The notes under the pieces: generated by a model | The model's input: the letters and a program-made list of their open reading frames with translations, nothing else | Told to the model about the DNA's origin: nothing | Database searches by the model: none | Program-made: the position numbers and the translations under genes | From: Deltaproteobacteria bacterium | GTDB lineage: Bacteria; Desulfobacterota; Syntrophia; Syntrophales; JACQWR01 | Length of the DNA: 64,000 bases | NCBI GenBank assembly: GCA_016209105.1 | Contig: JACQWR010000004.1 | Span: forward strand, 1-64,000 | Direction of reading: 5' to 3' | Part shown: in pieces, positions 1 through 7,798 of the stretch | Position numbering within the stretch: the first letter of the stretch is position 1 | Layout of the letters: every line of letters starts with the position of its first letter

Positions 1-2
1 AA

Positions 3-113
3 GAGGCCCTGAAGATCGAGGATGTGATCAAGCGTGTGCCGATACGACAGACCATCGTTGAATGCGGTAATCCTCGGACACGAAGAAAAGTGTCACCTAT
101 GTCCCTGGAATAA
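3..113 (+). pseudogene. C-terminal tail of an ORF entering from the left edge, possibly a transposase
   Basis: An open frame enters from the left edge and ends at TAA 111-113 after 36 residues. It finishes with the basic segment RTRRKVSPMSLE. Just inside and after it are two similar words, tgtcacctatgt (91-102) and tgttacccatgt. Such words are often seen at the ends of IS elements with DDE transposases, so this may be the end of an IS transposase. The body of the gene lies outside the window and the family cannot be proven from 36 residues. The first attC-like site starts about 35 bases downstream. Confidence 0.35.
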
Positions 114-149
114 AGTGTTACCCATGTACCCGGATCATACCCAACAGCC

Positions 150-200
150 GCCCAACAAAACAATCCAGCGGGCGTCTTGCAGCCGCCGCTGATTTCGTCG
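150..200 (+). other. attC-like site, left part (site 1)
   Basis: GCCCAAC at 150-156 fits the integron R'' box RYYYAAC. It is followed by an imperfect stem, CAGCGGGCG against CGCCGCTG, with one unpaired base, then ATTTCGTCG. The expected right-hand box GTTRRRY is interrupted after its G by the 132-bp repeat. The bases after the repeat (331-336, TTGGCC) restore GTTGGCC, one mismatch from consensus. The architecture is seen; recombination activity is inferred. Confidence 0.6.
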
Positions 201-332
201 TTCCCCCCGGCGCGGAGCGCCGGGGGGAATGCGCGAGTTGAGCAGCTCACTCCTGATTCTCCCTCCGCTCCGCTGCGGGGAGAACCAGGAGTTCGAACAG
301 ATGCCCTTCGGGCACTGCTCAACTCGCGCATT
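201..332 (+). repeat. 132-bp palindromic element, copy A1
   Basis: It consists of a GC-rich hairpin (TTCCCCCCGGCGC.. to ..CCGGGGGGAA, 201-229) followed by a segment bounded by 18-bp perfect inverted repeats, AATGCGCGAGTTGAGCAG and CTGCTCAACTCGCGCATT. An inner inverted repeat (CTCCTG..TTCTCCC against GGGAGAA..CAGGAG) lies between them. It is identical base for base to copy A4 (25697-25828, opposite strand), and one base different from A3. No ORF in it is conserved as protein. It lies directly upstream of the gene at 376 in the same orientation, as all copies do relative to their downstream gene. Confidence 0.9.
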
Positions 333-375
333 GGCCTTACAGACAAGATGAATTATAAAATTAAAAGGTGAAAAT

Positions 376-1116
376 GTGATAACGACTATCAGTAAGCACA
401 TGGCGCGGTCTGCGGTTTTTCTTGGAAACCAAAGTAGTTCAAGATTCCTTGGAATTATTCATTTGGTAGAAATGTGCCGTTACCATCTTTACCAATTTGA
501 AATGTTAGCGGCGGGGCAAGGAACAGCTCCGCCTGGTTTTCAGCCAGGAATTAACATCCCACAGCCGGATGAGAACCATGAGATAGATCACCTTTACCGT
601 TTTATGGTGACATGGTTTGAGGTGGAGGCCTTCTTCATGTCTGCCAAGCGATTATTGGATAACTGTTGGATTCTCTTGGCAGAGCATTACAAGAACGGGG
701 CTGAAACCATTGGTACCTTAGGCAGTGCCTTAGATAGAGCAAAGATGCATAAGGCCATTAAATCTGAAAAGCTTGAAGCTCGGATTTGCAGCGACAAGTA
801 TTATTGTGAACTACAAAGAATATGGAATGCGTGGGGAAAAGAACTCACTGAACATAGAAACTATTTTGAGCATGAGATCCCTTTCGGCGGAATGACGTTT
901 AACAAATTTAAGATGTGGCAACACGAAGGACGACAATATTTCGATACTTTTCTACCCGATCAGATACGATCCGGGAAAAAACGTATTCCCAAGCAACAGT
1001 TTACATTTAACCAAGAAAGGTCTCTCACTCATTACATTAGGGAAAGGATGGATGATATCGATACTCTCGTTGAAGCCCTATTCCCTATCCCATATGGACA
1101 TCCGCTAGTAGAGTAA
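376..1116 (+). CDS. Unknown protein with a HEPN-like R-x4-H motif
   Basis: This 246-residue protein belongs to no family I recognise. It has no signal peptide or membrane segment, is rich in Trp, Tyr, Phe and His, and looks mostly helical. Near residues 160-170 it has HRNYFEHE, which contains R-x4-H, the arrangement of the HEPN ribonuclease active site. The start is GTG 376 with AAGG seven bases upstream; the ATG at 374 meets a stop at once. The gene is visibly more AT-rich than the housekeeping part of the window. It sits alone between two attC-like sites and next to gajAB, so a defence or toxin role is possible but unproven. Confidence 0.7.
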   Translation: MITTISKHMARSAVFLGNQSSSRFLGIIHLVEMCRYHLYQFEMLAAGQGTAPPGFQPGINIPQPDENHEIDHLYRFMVTWFEVEAFFMSAKRLLDNCWILLAEHYKNGAETIGTLGSALDRAKMHKAIKSEKLEARICSDKYYCELQRIWNAWGKELTEHRNYFEHEIPFGGMTFNKFKMWQHEGRQYFDTFLPDQIRSGKKRIPKQQFTFNQERSLTHYIRERMDDIDTLVEALFPIPYGHPLVE

Positions 1117-1225
1117 ACTCAACGAGTCTGTTTTTTTAATGCAGGACAAGAGTACCTATGCATGATTTTTAAGAAAGCTTAAGGTTGTGGGTTCTTGAAA
1201 AAGGACAGCTAATTAGAGATTAAAA

Positions 1226-1290
1226 GGCCAACCAGGCAATACACCCGATCGCGGGCAGCTGGCCCGCTCCGGGTGAGCTATTCGTTGGCG
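1226..1290 (+). other. Complete attC-like site (site 2)
   Basis: The outer arms GCCAAC (1227-1232) and GTTGGC (1284-1289) are complementary. Inside is a stem CACCCGatCGCGGGC / GCCCGCtCCGGGTG with one extra unpaired base on one arm, the classical attC layout. The 7-base boxes are one or two mismatches from RYYYAAC/GTTRRRY. It lies about 110 bases after the stop of the gene at 376. Directly 3' is another GC-rich near-palindrome (gttggcgccgcg..cgccgccaac, 1284-1313). Confidence 0.65.
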
Positions 1291-1347
1291 CCGCGCTGAC
1301 GCGCGCCGCCAACGGGCGAAGCTAAGCTACCGCTTTTCAGCTCTTTG

Positions 1348-1481
1348 TTCCCCCCGGCGCGGAGCGCCGGGGGGAATGCGCGAGTTGAGCAACTCACTCC
1401 TGATTCTCCCTTCGCTCCGCTGCGGGGAGAACCAGGAGTTCGAACAGATGCCCCTCCGGGGCACTGCTCAACTCGCGCATT
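1348..1481 (+). repeat. 132-bp palindromic element, copy A2 (134 bp)
   Basis: This has the same structure as A1, with a few substitutions and two extra bases in the small ATGCCC..GGGCA hairpin, where the changes on the two arms compensate each other (CCCCTCCGGGG). It is preceded by G (1347) and followed by GAGT, so removing it and one TT restores GTTGAGT, a perfect GTTRRRY box. It lies 69 bases upstream of gajA in the same orientation. Confidence 0.9.
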
Positions 1482-1550
1482 GAGTAAAGGGATTGTGACG
1501 CATTGGTCAACGATAAGGATAGCAAGTCTCGAATATTTGTGAGGCCATAA

Positions 1551-3287
1551 TTGCGAATCAAACATATCGAGATTAGAAACTTCAGGGGCATTAAGTTTCT
1601 GAGGTGGCAGGTGAAGGGGAATTTCAGCTGTATCATCGGCCCTGGAGACACCTGCAAAACAACGATTCTTGCAGCTCTTGACTATGCCCTCTCGCCCCGC
1701 TCGGTGCTTACCTTCGGCGACAGCGATTTCTATGATCAGGATGTCAACGAGGTCATTGTCATCCAGGTTACGCTCGCGGAGTGGGATGAAACGCGAGAAG
1801 ATGTCAGACATTTCTTTCAGGAAAGTAAGTTTGCCCAATACAAATGTGGCCTCGGCGATACTGGCCCGTTACCCGAACCGGCACCAGATGGTCCGGTTGC
1901 CGTCTCTATCTCTCTACGTGTTGACAAAAGCCTCGAACCACGATGGTCGGTTGTGCGGGGACGAGACGAACAAGAGGATCAAGATAGAAAGCCCATCTAC
2001 GCCGCTGATCGAGCAGTCCTAGGTGTGAGCCGCGTTGACATCTTTTCTGATTTTCACTTCACTTGGGGTCGTAACACCATACTAACACGGCTAAGTGGCG
2101 GCGGGGGCAATTTGAACACCGTACTTTCGGGACTCACTCGCGACATACGCGAATGTGATATCTCGCGAAATGACTGTATTCAGGAGTGCCAAAAGGTTGC
2201 TGACACGATTAAGAGCGAGGCTCAGAATTCAGGCGTCTGCCTAGCCGACCTATCACCAAGAATCGACATGCATCGTCAGTCAATCGGAACCAGTGCCCTA
2301 TCCTTGCATGACAATAATGTTCCCTTACGAAGTAAGGGAGATGGCACCAAAAGGCTGATCGGGGCGGCTATGCAGATGAAGTTGAACAGCGGAAAGACTA
2401 TTTCTCTTATTGACGAGCTTGAAGTCGGACTTGAACCCCACCGCATTCGGGGGTTGATCTGTAAGCTCAAAAGCTCTAACCAACAGGTTATTACAACGAC
2501 ACACTCCCCCGTTGTGGTGCGGGAACTGATTGTTGAGGACAACGAACTTTATGTTTGTAGGCGAGACACCGCGGGAACCGTGCGCCTGGAGAGCTTAGCC
2601 GTTGTACCAGCCATACAGGGACAGGTCCGCGCAAATGCAGAAGCATTTCTAGGGAGCAAAATCGTTTGCTGCGAAGGTCTAACCGAGGTTGGTTGTCTAC
2701 GAGCTTACGACATTTCTCGTTTTGACAAAAATAACCCTCCAGTATGGAGTCTCGCAACCTCCTACCTAAACTGTGGTGGGGCGAACAAAATAAGATCTGT
2801 CTGTTCTCAGTTGATTGATCTTGGCTACGATGCTGCCGTCTTATGTGATAACGATCGGCCGGATCAAATCACGACAGACGACATCAGGAACCTCCAAGCT
2901 GCTGGTGCTCATGTCTGCCAATGGGACAGCGAAAACGCGACTGAGCACCAACTCTTTGCCGATATTCCGTGGCAGGACATCCCTGCATTGCTGAACACGA
3001 TTTGTATTTGCCACGATACCTTGGAGTTTGCGACTGTCACAGATGCCATCAGTAAGGACCCTCGCGTTGAAGGGTTGTGTCTATGCACGAATGACCCCTC
3101 CGTGTGGCCAGAAAGTGAGCCATTGCGCCGGGTGATGGGTGACTTGGCGCACGAACGCGGTTGGATGAAGCGCATAGACTACGCAGAAGGGGTATTTGAG
3201 TTTGCCCTGAAGCGGCTGCCGGAAACAAGCGTCATCAGGACCCGTCTTGATGCTCTGTTTACATGGATACAGCGAAATGAGCGATGA
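1551..3287 (+). CDS. gajA: Gabija GajA-type ATPase/TOPRIM endonuclease (OLD family)
   Basis: The 578 residues match the usual GajA size. The N-terminal AAA/SMC-like ATPase has a P-loop GPGDTCKT (30-37), a signature region around SKGDGTKRL (261-269), Walker B with LIDELEVGLEP (286-296) and an H-loop THSP (317-320). A C-terminal TOPRIM nuclease shows CEG (E375) and CDND (D433, D435). In known Gabija systems GajA nicks DNA and is controlled by nucleotide levels during phage infection. The start is TTG 1551 with GAGG six bases upstream. The P-loop is unusual: cysteine replaces the conserved glycine before the lysine. It overlaps gajB, so the two are translationally coupled. The assignment as Gabija rests on the pair. 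Confidence 0.85.
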   Translation: MRIKHIEIRNFRGIKFLRWQVKGNFSCIIGPGDTCKTTILAALDYALSPRSVLTFGDSDFYDQDVNEVIVIQVTLAEWDETREDVRHFFQESKFAQYKCGLGDTGPLPEPAPDGPVAVSISLRVDKSLEPRWSVVRGRDEQEDQDRKPIYAADRAVLGVSRVDIFSDFHFTWGRNTILTRLSGGGGNLNTVLSGLTRDIRECDISRNDCIQECQKVADTIKSEAQNSGVCLADLSPRIDMHRQSIGTSALSLHDNNVPLRSKGDGTKRLIGAAMQMKLNSGKTISLIDELEVGLEPHRIRGLICKLKSSNQQVITTTHSPVVVRELIVEDNELYVCRRDTAGTVRLESLAVVPAIQGQVRANAEAFLGSKIVCCEGLTEVGCLRAYDISRFDKNNPPVWSLATSYLNCGGANKIRSVCSQLIDLGYDAAVLCDNDRPDQITTDDIRNLQAAGAHVCQWDSENATEHQLFADIPWQDIPALLNTICICHDTLEFATVTDAISKDPRVEGLCLCTNDPSVWPESEPLRRVMGDLAHERGWMKRIDYAEGVFEFALKRLPETSVIRTRLDALFTWIQRNER

Positions 3288-4674
3288 CGTTTATCGAGCA
3301 TTAGCACGAGCATCCTCTGGATTCGTAGAATCTCCCGCCGGGTGTGGTAAGACCGAGGCCATTATCAGGACGGTAGGCGACCACTGCAGCGGTCGACAGC
3401 TTGTCCTAACTCACACAAATGCCGGGGTAGATGCTTTAAGGGAAAGATTCATTCAGCACTCTGTGCCGACGGCCAAATATCATGTTGGCACAATTGCGGG
3501 ATGGGCATGGGGCTGGGTAAGAAAGTATCCAGATAATGCCGACTATGCAGGATCAACAGACATTGCGGATTGGAATGATGTTTATGCTGCCATGTCTGTG
3601 CTTCTCCAAAAGGACTTCGTTAAACTGGGCGTCGTTAACTCGTATACAGGGATCATTGTCGACGAATACCAGGACTGTACAGTCGCAATGCATCAGCTGA
3701 TCGTTCAGCTTAAGAGTCTGCTTCCGTGCAGGATTCTGGGTGACGACCTTCAAGGCATCTTCGGGTTCCGAGCCGATCCTCTGATAGATTGGTCCGTTGT
3801 CACACGCGAATTTGCCAACAACCTTGGAGTTCTGCAGACGCCACACAGATGGCTAAAAGGGAACAACAATGAAGCGCTCGGGCGCTGGCTTTTGACCGCG
3901 CGGGGGAAGATTCGACAAAAGGAGGAGCCAAACTACGAGGATTCTCCGATAGACAGACGTACGGTCAGTTACGCGGACCTTGGCTCCCGGCTTATACGTC
4001 TCTTGCATGAGAAGCAGGGTAGAACGTGTGTGATCGGACCCAAAGCGAGGCCCTTGCCCGCCGGAATCGAGACTACCCTTGTAAAGAATAACTGCCGAGT
4101 CTTAGAGCCCAACGAACTCTCGGCCTTACGTTCTCTTATTCTTCCTCTTTCTGGTCAATCGCCAACCGAGAAATGTAAAGCCGCTTGTGATTTCTTGTTC
4201 CGCTCATACGGCGGATTGGCTGGAAATGACAAGGCCTTTATCAAAAAGATTCTTTATGGCGAAAAACAGCGACCACGGCACGCTGACAAATGTCTCTTGT
4301 GTGAGAAACACACGAAAGGCACCACTCCAGAGGCACTACTTGACCTCATCAAATACATCGAGCGAATGGATGGGACATCCTGCAAGCTTTCAGAGTCAGT
4401 CAGAGCATTGAAATGCATCGCGGAACGCCATCAGGAAACCGGGACCGATCTCAAAGCCCTGTACGCTGATGAAATTGGAAAGAGAAAGCATCACACCCGT
4501 AGTAGCTTCTATCGCTGTACTGGCAGCACCTTGCTGGTTAAAGGCCTTGAATTTGATCACGTCATAATTCTTCGCGACGCAGACTGGCAGCGAAAGTGGG
4601 GAAATCACAAAGATCTTTATGTCGCGCTAACACGCGGTTGCAAGACAACCACCCTGGTGGAACTTGCGATGTAG
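3277..4674 (+). CDS. gajB: Gabija GajB-type UvrD/Rep-like helicase
   Basis: This is a superfamily 1 helicase of 465 residues from ATG 3277, which overlaps the end of gajA by 11 bases; a TTG ten codons upstream is the longer alternative. Motifs in order are Walker A SPAGCGKT, motif II VDEYQD, motif III LGDDLQGIFGF, and the C-terminal UvrD pieces KGLEFDHVII and YVALTRG. It is shorter than UvrD/Rep (about 700 residues), as GajB is. In Gabija complexes GajB joins the GajA tetramer. A Cys pair (KCLLCEKH) in the middle could be a small metal site. Confidence 0.85.
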   Translation: MSDDVYRALARASSGFVESPAGCGKTEAIIRTVGDHCSGRQLVLTHTNAGVDALRERFIQHSVPTAKYHVGTIAGWAWGWVRKYPDNADYAGSTDIADWNDVYAAMSVLLQKDFVKLGVVNSYTGIIVDEYQDCTVAMHQLIVQLKSLLPCRILGDDLQGIFGFRADPLIDWSVVTREFANNLGVLQTPHRWLKGNNNEALGRWLLTARGKIRQKEEPNYEDSPIDRRTVSYADLGSRLIRLLHEKQGRTCVIGPKARPLPAGIETTLVKNNCRVLEPNELSALRSLILPLSGQSPTEKCKAACDFLFRSYGGLAGNDKAFIKKILYGEKQRPRHADKCLLCEKHTKGTTPEALLDLIKYIERMDGTSCKLSESVRALKCIAERHQETGTDLKALYADEIGKRKHHTRSSFYRCTGSTLLVKGLEFDHVIILRDADWQRKWGNHKDLYVALTRGCKTTTLVELAM

Positions 4675-4726
4675 CTGGAAAGAGTGACGGGCTCAGCCAT
4701 GGCGGAAGACAAGAAGAGTGAAAACT

Positions 4727-4788
4727 GTCCAACCACCGCTTGCAACTGATCGGCGAGAAACGGCGCTCGCCTCCAGGTGAAGCACACG
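4727..4788 (+). other. attC-like site, left part (site 3)
   Basis: GTCCAAC at 4727-4733 fits RYYYAAC exactly. A long interrupted stem follows: GCTT, CTG and GGCGAG on one arm, CTCGCC, CAG and AAGC on the other, with unequal bulges. It ends at G 4788, where copy A3 begins. TTAGGC after A3 (4919-4924) completes GTTAGGC, a perfect right box. It lies about 50 bases after the gajB stop. Confidence 0.6.
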
Positions 4789-4920
4789 TTCCCCCCGGCG
4801 CGGAGCGCCGGGGGGAATGCGCGAGTTGAGCAGCTCACTCCTGATTCTCCCTTCGCTCCGCTGCGGGGAGAACCAGGAGTTCGAACAGATGCCCTTCGGG
4901 CACTGCTCAACTCGCGCATT
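4789..4920 (+). repeat. 132-bp palindromic element, copy A3
   Basis: This differs from A1 by one base in the central loop (CTCCCTTCG in place of CTCCCTCCG). It lies between gajB and the membrane protein gene at 4969, in the same orientation as that gene, and splits the right-hand box of the attC-like site on its left. Confidence 0.9.
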
Positions 4921-4968
4921 AGGCTTCTTCGGTATTTTTAGCAAAAGTGATCGATATGAGGAGGTTAT

Positions 4969-5943
4969 ATGAGGCTCGTAGAGATAGAAAAGTTCTGGAA
5001 ATCAATATCGCGGGGAACACGATTCCAAGTCCAGTTCTATGCCGCGGCTTTTGTGATCGGGACCCTCTTATTCTTTGGTCCACATGTATTTCCCTCAGAG
5101 ATATGGAAACCTGTCGCTGAGGGGCTTGGCATTGCGCTAGTCGCTGCAAGCGTTCTGGGATTTGCCCAGAGATTGTTCTTCTATGACGATTTTCGGACTG
5201 AGGTTGAAGGACTAATCGGGGAGGCACTCAAGAATTATCTCCAGTCCAATCTTCTTCCCTTCATCGGCGATGGTGTCGAGCGACTTTACGCCGACCGTGA
5301 ACTTGCCATGCGTGATTTTAAGAAGCATGTCCTACTCGAGAAAGAACGTGTGATCATCATTGGCTCATCTCTTAAGGGCCTGCTTGACCCAACAGAACGT
5401 GATGGCCACAAGAAAGACTTTGCAGATGTCCTGCGACAAAAAGTCGAACAAAAAGTTCCTGTAGAGTTCTTGCTTACGCACCCGGCCCTCGCGTTCTTAC
5501 GCGAGGACGCCGAGGGCCGGAAAGAGAAGGCAATCAAGAATGAGATCATTGAGACACTAAAGTACTTAATAGGCCCACCTTACCAGTCTCAAGGTAAACC
5601 AAGTATTGGTGTACCCCTGACAAACATTCGCCTCTATCATGGGACGCCAACATTGTTCTGCATTATCTGCTCCGAGTGGATGCTGATGAACCCTTACACC
5701 TACCAGGCCAACGCATATGAGGGATTTGCACTGGAGATCTCAAAAAAAAGCGAGGCTGGCTTGTATTCCAAGATTGAAAGATCACACTTTCGGAAACCGT
5801 GGGAGAACAGAGAGACGACTACTGTGTTGACCAAGGATGTAATGACTTCTATAGAAACATTTACTCTCGAAGATATATTTCCAGACCGCCGTGACGCCTT
5901 GGTGAGACAGAAGCCTAACAATATCATTTCACCGGAATGCTGA
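4969..5943 (+). CDS. Two-helix membrane protein with a possible PLD-like cytosolic domain
   Basis: This 324-residue protein has a strong Shine-Dalgarno (GAGGAGG) before ATG 4969. Residues 20-65 hold two hydrophobic helices (around FYAAAFVIGTLLFF and GLGIALVAASVLGFA). The rest is soluble. It contains ERVIIIGSSLKGLL, VEFLLTHP and a late strand region with MLMNPYTYQANAYEGF. This order resembles phospholipase D-like folds that have lost the HKD signature, but I see no HKD motif, so this is a suggestion only. Standing alone in a cassette beside gajAB, it could be a membrane-associated defence effector. Confidence 0.65.
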   Translation: MRLVEIEKFWKSISRGTRFQVQFYAAAFVIGTLLFFGPHVFPSEIWKPVAEGLGIALVAASVLGFAQRLFFYDDFRTEVEGLIGEALKNYLQSNLLPFIGDGVERLYADRELAMRDFKKHVLLEKERVIIIGSSLKGLLDPTERDGHKKDFADVLRQKVEQKVPVEFLLTHPALAFLREDAEGRKEKAIKNEIIETLKYLIGPPYQSQGKPSIGVPLTNIRLYHGTPTLFCIICSEWMLMNPYTYQANAYEGFALEISKKSEAGLYSKIERSHFRKPWENRETTTVLTKDVMTSIETFTLEDIFPDRRDALVRQKPNNIISPEC

Positions 5944-6120
5944 CGCGCCCGGTGAATTCTGTGATGGCGCGGACGCTTCGCGCCGCGCCATCGGGGCTGC
6001 GCATTTCCATCCGCTTTCTGGCCGTCGCTTACGCGCCTGGCCATCAAGCGGCTGCAGCGGTCAGCCGTCCCCGCGAGCAAGCTCGCGTGTACGTCAGCCG
6101 CTGATCCGCAGCCCCGTTCT
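5944..6120 (+). repeat. GC-rich multi-hairpin intergenic element
   Basis: This holds nested inverted repeats: GATGGCGCGG/CCGCGCCATC around 5963-5990, TGGCC..GGCCA around 6019-6044, and CGCGAGC/GCTCGCG around 6073-6090. Outer arms CGGGGCTGCG (5991) and CGCAGCCCCG (6106-6115) enclose most of it. The CCCGGTGAATT at its left resembles the right half of the attC-like stems elsewhere in the island. No gene is seen. Confidence 0.6.
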
Positions 6121-6153
6121 CTGATACAAAAAATGACATAAAAAATGATTCCA

Positions 6154-6182
6154 TTGACTCTTAATAGTCATCTTGTTATCAT
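6154..6182 (+). promoter_or_regulatory. Promoter of the methyltransferase gene, probably leaderless, with an inverted repeat
   Basis: TTGACT (6154-6159) and TATCAT (6177-6182) are 17 bases apart. An inverted repeat TGACT..AGTCA (6155-6170) overlaps the -35 box and spacer, a plausible operator. The expected transcription start is at or next to ATG 6189, and no Shine-Dalgarno precedes that ATG, so the mRNA may be leaderless. Confidence 0.6.
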
Positions 6183-6188
6183 GCGCCT

Positions 6189-7136
6189 ATGTTTGACAAA
6201 CGAAAAATAACGGAAACATTTTCACTGTCAGAGGATATCGTCCTTTATCCCGGCGATTGCCTTGAATTACTGAAAACCATCCCTGATGAGTCATTAAAAC
6301 TTGTCGTTACATCGCCACCTTATAATATCGGAAAGGAATATGAGAAACGACTTAAGCTGGAACGATACATTGATCAGCAGGCGGCGGTTATCCGAGAGTG
6401 CGTAAGGTGCCTTTCCCCGTTTGGTAACATTTGCTGGCAGGTCGGAAATTATGTCGACAACGGTGCAATTATCCCTCTCGACACAGTGCTTTATCCAGTT
6501 TTCACGAGGCTGGGCCTCAGGATGAGAAATCGCATTATCTGGCACTTTGAACACGGTCTGCATTGCAGCCGTCGGCTTTCTGGACGTTACGAGACTATCA
6601 TTTGGTTCACAAAATCTGATGAATATGTATTCAACCTTGACCCTATTAGAGTGCCGCAAAAGTATCCCGGTAAGAAATATTTCAAAGGTCCAAATGCCGG
6701 GAAATATTCATGCAATCCTCTCGGAAAAAATCCTGGAGACTTATGGGTTATTCCAAACGTCAAGAGCAATCATGTTGAAAAGACAGGGCATCCATGTCAA
6801 TTTCCGGTTGAACTCATTGAAAGACTAGTACTGTCAATGACTAACGAGGGTGATTGGGTTTTGGATCCATTTTTAGGTACCGGCACATCAATCATAGCCG
6901 CTATTCGTCATAAGCGCAGGGGTGCAGGAGCAGAGACGATCACGAAATATATTAATCTCGCAAAAGATAGGATTGAGCAAGAGATTTCAGGAACATTAAG
7001 AACGCGCCCAATGGATAAACCTGTTTACGATCCTGAGGAAGCGGGAAACAGCTTAAGAATTGCTCCTTGGGCAAAAAAACAAGAGGATGCCCAATTGAGA
7101 CTGCTTGAAAAACGCGCGAGGTATTCCGCAAAATGA
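6189..7136 (+). CDS. Type II DNA methyltransferase, beta class (N4-cytosine or N6-adenine)
   Basis: This 315-residue enzyme would transfer methyl groups from SAM to protect the host site against the nuclease encoded next. Catalytic motif IV TSPPY (41-45) comes first and the SAM-binding motif DPFLGTGT (226-233) comes late, which defines the beta class. SPPY favours N4-cytosine methylation but also occurs in N6-adenine enzymes. The stop overlaps the ATG of the restriction gene (ATGA). The gene is AT-richer than its surroundings. Specificity is inferred from the partner: a GATC-centred site. Confidence 0.9.
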   Translation: MFDKRKITETFSLSEDIVLYPGDCLELLKTIPDESLKLVVTSPPYNIGKEYEKRLKLERYIDQQAAVIRECVRCLSPFGNICWQVGNYVDNGAIIPLDTVLYPVFTRLGLRMRNRIIWHFEHGLHCSRRLSGRYETIIWFTKSDEYVFNLDPIRVPQKYPGKKYFKGPNAGKYSCNPLGKNPGDLWVIPNVKSNHVEKTGHPCQFPVELIERLVLSMTNEGDWVLDPFLGTGTSIIAAIRHKRRGAGAETITKYINLAKDRIEQEISGTLRTRPMDKPVYDPEEAGNSLRIAPWAKKQEDAQLRLLEKRARYSAK

Positions 7137-7744
7137 AGATTGTCGAAACATACTCACATCTGAATGGCTTGGAATTCTTGATAGTTCACAAGCCAAAATT
7201 GTGGGAGGAAATAAAGAAGGTCATTATTTCGGTAGATGCAGAGAAGTGTAAGACCAAGGTGTCTAAAGAAAAGACAATGAAGGGAAAATTGCTTTACAGC
7301 CCGATCGATATGAATTCAGCCTTTTCAAAATTACTTCGCGCTAATAAATGGGAGGAAAGCAGAGTCAGTTATTGGGTTACCAAGAACGAAAAACTGATTC
7401 GGAAAACTCTCATAATACCTGCCGAGGAACAAAAAAAAGAAATTGAGGCGGCGGGTGAGATACCGATTTTCAGTTACAATCAAACAGATTTCGTGAAGGA
7501 TCGCGTTGCAGTCGAAGTTCAATTTGGTAAATATTCATTTGTGGCCTACGACCTCTTTGTAAAACACATAGCCTTTTACGTCGGCGACCGTATTGATGTC
7601 GGCGTAGAAATTCTGCCAATGAAATCCCTCCAAGCACAAATGAGTTCTGGTGTCGGCTATTACGAAGGCGAGCTTTACAACATCGTCAGACAGGGACGGG
7701 GTGTCCCGGCAGTTCCATTGATCATCATTGGGATTGCACCATAA
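7133..7744 (+). CDS. BglII/BstYI-family type II restriction endonuclease
   Basis: This 203-residue enzyme starts in the ATGA overlap with the methyltransferase. The N-terminus YSHLNGLEFLIVHKPKLWEE is typical of the BglII/BstYI family. The catalytic set is visible as D119, then EVQ at 128-130. The spacing D-x8-E-x-Q equals that of BglII (D84, E93, Q95), and FGK follows. Family members cut AGATCT or RGATCY, so a GATC-containing hexamer is the likely target. The size agrees with BstYI. It appears intact. Confidence 0.85.
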   Translation: MKIVETYSHLNGLEFLIVHKPKLWEEIKKVIISVDAEKCKTKVSKEKTMKGKLLYSPIDMNSAFSKLLRANKWEESRVSYWVTKNEKLIRKTLIIPAEEQKKEIEAAGEIPIFSYNQTDFVKDRVAVEVQFGKYSFVAYDLFVKHIAFYVGDRIDVGVEILPMKSLQAQMSSGVGYYEGELYNIVRQGRGVPAVPLIIIGIAP

Positions 7745-7798
7745 ACGAATAACCAGAGAAAGTGAACATATAGCGGTTGATATGGGAGGAATTGGGAG

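Noticed and set aside
135..401. ORFs of 60-100 codons across the A elements on both strands
   Set aside because: They arise from the palindromic element itself; frames differ from copy to copy and no ribosome site fits.
1284..1347. A second attC between site 2 and A2
   Set aside because: There is a near-palindrome but no RYYYAAC box and no stem with unpaired bases that I could place.
201..4920. CRISPR array made of the A repeats
   Set aside because: Repeats are 132 bp and separated by whole genes; there are no regular spacers and no cas genes.
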